From contig FR895143.1 of the NCBI GenBank assembly GCA_000435675.1, positions 131,132 to 136,230 on the forward strand: 5,099 nucleotides of DNA, given 5' to 3'. Position 1 is the stretch's first letter; each line of letters begins with the position of its first letter. Source of the DNA: Eggerthella sp. CAG:298. Lineage in GTDB: Bacteria > Actinomycetota > Coriobacteriia > Coriobacteriales > Eggerthellaceae. The notes below the pieces were generated by a model. It was not told where the DNA came from. It searched no databases and worked only from the letters and a program-made list of their open reading frames with translations. The translations under genes were made by a program, and so were the position numbers. Shown piece after piece: positions 5,082-5,099 of this stretch.

Positions 5082-5099
5082 ACTACCCGGTCGTTCGAC

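Noticed and set aside
1..5099. CRISPR array, tRNA/rRNA, insertion sequence or phage signal
   Set aside because: No spaced direct-repeat array, tRNA-like cloverleaf, transposase motif or terminal inverted repeats were seen. Coding content is uniform across the window.

Overview
All four recognisable genes lie on the minus strand, so they read from the right edge to the left. They form one tightly packed set in the order pyk (pyruvate kinase), rhaB (rhamnulokinase), rhaA (L-rhamnose isomerase), rhaD (rhamnulose-1-phosphate aldolase, cut by the left edge). High GC, purine-rich Shine-Dalgarno sites, a two-domain-type pyruvate kinase without the C-terminal PEP-utiliser domain common in Bacillota, and fermentation-type metabolism suggest an anaerobic actinobacterium, perhaps a gut Coriobacteriia member (Collinsella/Olsenella-like). 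That taxonomic call is inference and has not been tested.

Layout from right to left: positions 4979-5099 are a leader holding a plausible sigma70-type promoter, and over its -35 element a Rex-like palindrome (TTGTCAC-CTTT-TTAACAA). pyk follows (3440-4978, GTG start). Its TAA stop overlaps the rhaB ATG as TAATG, which predicts translational coupling. rhaB (1860-3440) is followed by the only real gap, 128 bp (1732-1859), with an AT-rich TATATATA patch flanked by an imperfect direct repeat. rhaA (478-1731) is 12 bp from rhaD (465 down to 1, incomplete). No terminator is visible anywhere. No stretch over 300 bp lacks a gene.

Functionally the genes form a short route: RhaA makes L-rhamnulose, RhaB phosphorylates it, RhaD splits it to dihydroxyacetone phosphate (DHAP) and L-lactaldehyde. 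DHAP enters lower glycolysis, which ends at pyruvate kinase. A Rex-type (NADH/NAD+) control would fit, because lactaldehyde reduction to 1,2-propanediol is a redox sink.

The genes are individually known families; I do not see an entirely new system. The points that stand out are: a 34-residue N-terminal extension on RhaD built of 11-residue repeats; an Asp where E. coli RhaD has its catalytic Glu117; pyruvate kinase coupled to a rhamnose operon; a Cys at the pyruvate-kinase position that normally (Glu or Lys) decides K+ dependence; and the Rex-like operator. Comparisons with E. coli proteins are from memory, not from an alignment run.
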